In this document: one piece after another, positions 63,601 through 64,000 of the stretch
How the letters are laid out: each line of letters opens with the position of its first letter
Position numbering within the stretch: the first letter of the stretch is position 1
NCBI RefSeq assembly: GCF_014066305.1
Contig: NW_023501049.1
Coordinates: 310,001-374,000 of the forward strand
DNA length: 64,000 nt
Reading direction: 5' to 3'
DNA from: Letharia columbiana
Lineage: Eukaryota; Ascomycota; Lecanoromycetes; Lecanorales; Parmeliaceae
Position numbers and translations under genes: made by a program
Notes under the pieces: model-generated
Databases searched by the model: none
What the model was told of the DNA's origin: nothing
What the model saw: the letters and a program-made list of their open reading frames with translations, nothing else

Positions 63601-64000
63601 TAATGAGGCGCTTATAAAGTAAGAGAAGTAATTATTTAAGAGGGAATTAATGAAAATATAGAAAGACGAATATATGAAGACTTAGAAGCTCTTAACGATT
63701 AAGAGATTAATAAATCTCTATTAATCTAGTAGATTATCGATCGAAAACCCCTTTAATATTAACTTTCTTTAATTTATTATTATTAATAATTTAAATAAGT
63801 ATAAGCTCGTCTTTATTTAGAAGTTAATAAATAATTTAATAATAATCTCTTAATTCTAAAAGTAACTTAGTCTTAAAGCTCTTATTATCTATCTTTAATC
63901 GAAATAATTCTAAAATAATATCGATAAAAATTCTATAATATTATTTTATCTAATTTATAAAGTAAATAATATAAGCTTAATTATAAATAATAATAATAAT
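57691..64000. other. RIP-degraded DNA to window end
   Basis: About 6.3 kb of AT-rich mutated sequence with no readable gene. It contains a ~90 bp tandem duplication (58242 and 58355) and a small low-RIP patch near 59041-59215. The rest shows no repeat edge or motif I could recognise. Confidence 0.5.
58242..58441. repeat. Tandem duplication, ~87 bp at 113 bp spacing
   Basis: CTTACGTTAAGACTTTCTTC at 58242 and CTTACATTAAGACTTTCTTC at 58355 both continue colinearly to a TATTAA(T/C)(A/G)ACT block. Differences are transitions. Confidence 0.8.

Noticed and set aside
1..64000. Starship-type giant element with a tyrosine recombinase captain
   Set aside because: No DUF3435-like tyrosine recombinase could be read, no cargo genes are present and no boundary sequence was found. 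RIP damage prevents a firm exclusion.

Overview
This window looks like an AT-rich compartment of a filamentous ascomycete (Pezizomycotina) genome that has been heavily hit by repeat-induced point mutation (RIP). Nearly all of it is very A+T rich. CpA and TpG are close to absent while CpG survives (gcg, tcg and cga are common), and copies of the same repeat differ almost only by C-to-T and G-to-A changes. ATG codons have largely been destroyed (ATG to ATA), so ancestral reading frames remain only as start-less, stop-riddled relics. I see no intact protein gene, tRNA, rRNA or CRISPR array. Every long ATG-started reading frame I could assess is an accident inside a repeat.

Layout. 1-339: an almost unmutated piece of a repeat called family P here. 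340-4034: RIP-degraded DNA. 4035-4216: an adenine-rich tract. 4217-6943: copy A of a ~2.5-2.7 kb repeat, family R. 7573-19435: an 11.9 kb unit bounded by ~220 bp terminal inverted repeats, holding a 3 x 92 bp tandem array and an internal ~2.07 kb direct duplication. 19436-27204: degraded coding-like DNA split by a 637 bp MITE (25184-25820). 27205-29903: copy B of family R. 29904-38603: degraded DNA with a minisatellite and a stop-poor frame. 38604-41126: copy C of family R, only lightly mutated and the main GC-richer island. 41127-54416: degraded DNA with a possible Ty3/gypsy reverse transcriptase relic, a diverged MITE relative, a pair of ~550 bp direct repeats and a 142-codon stop-free frame without ATG. 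54417-57374: a nested cluster. A family P inverted pair (large hairpin) is interrupted by a complete 1,440 bp LTR element with matched 173 bp LTRs and a 5 bp target-site duplication, and a MITE end abuts the right side. 57375-64000: MITE-derived sequence with a 40 bp minisatellite, then degraded DNA to the end.

The window is best read as layered transposon insertions. Families P and R and the unknown coding elements were inserted and RIP-mutated. The MITE, the small LTR element and copy C carry fewer mutations, or carry them unevenly, so they give a relative order of events. The window could be an AT isochore, a pericentromere or a subtelomere; the sequence alone does not decide. The LTR element, its empty site elsewhere in the window, the P inverted pair and copies A/B/C are supported by direct sequence comparison. 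Coding identities are weak because RIP has erased the diagnostic codons.
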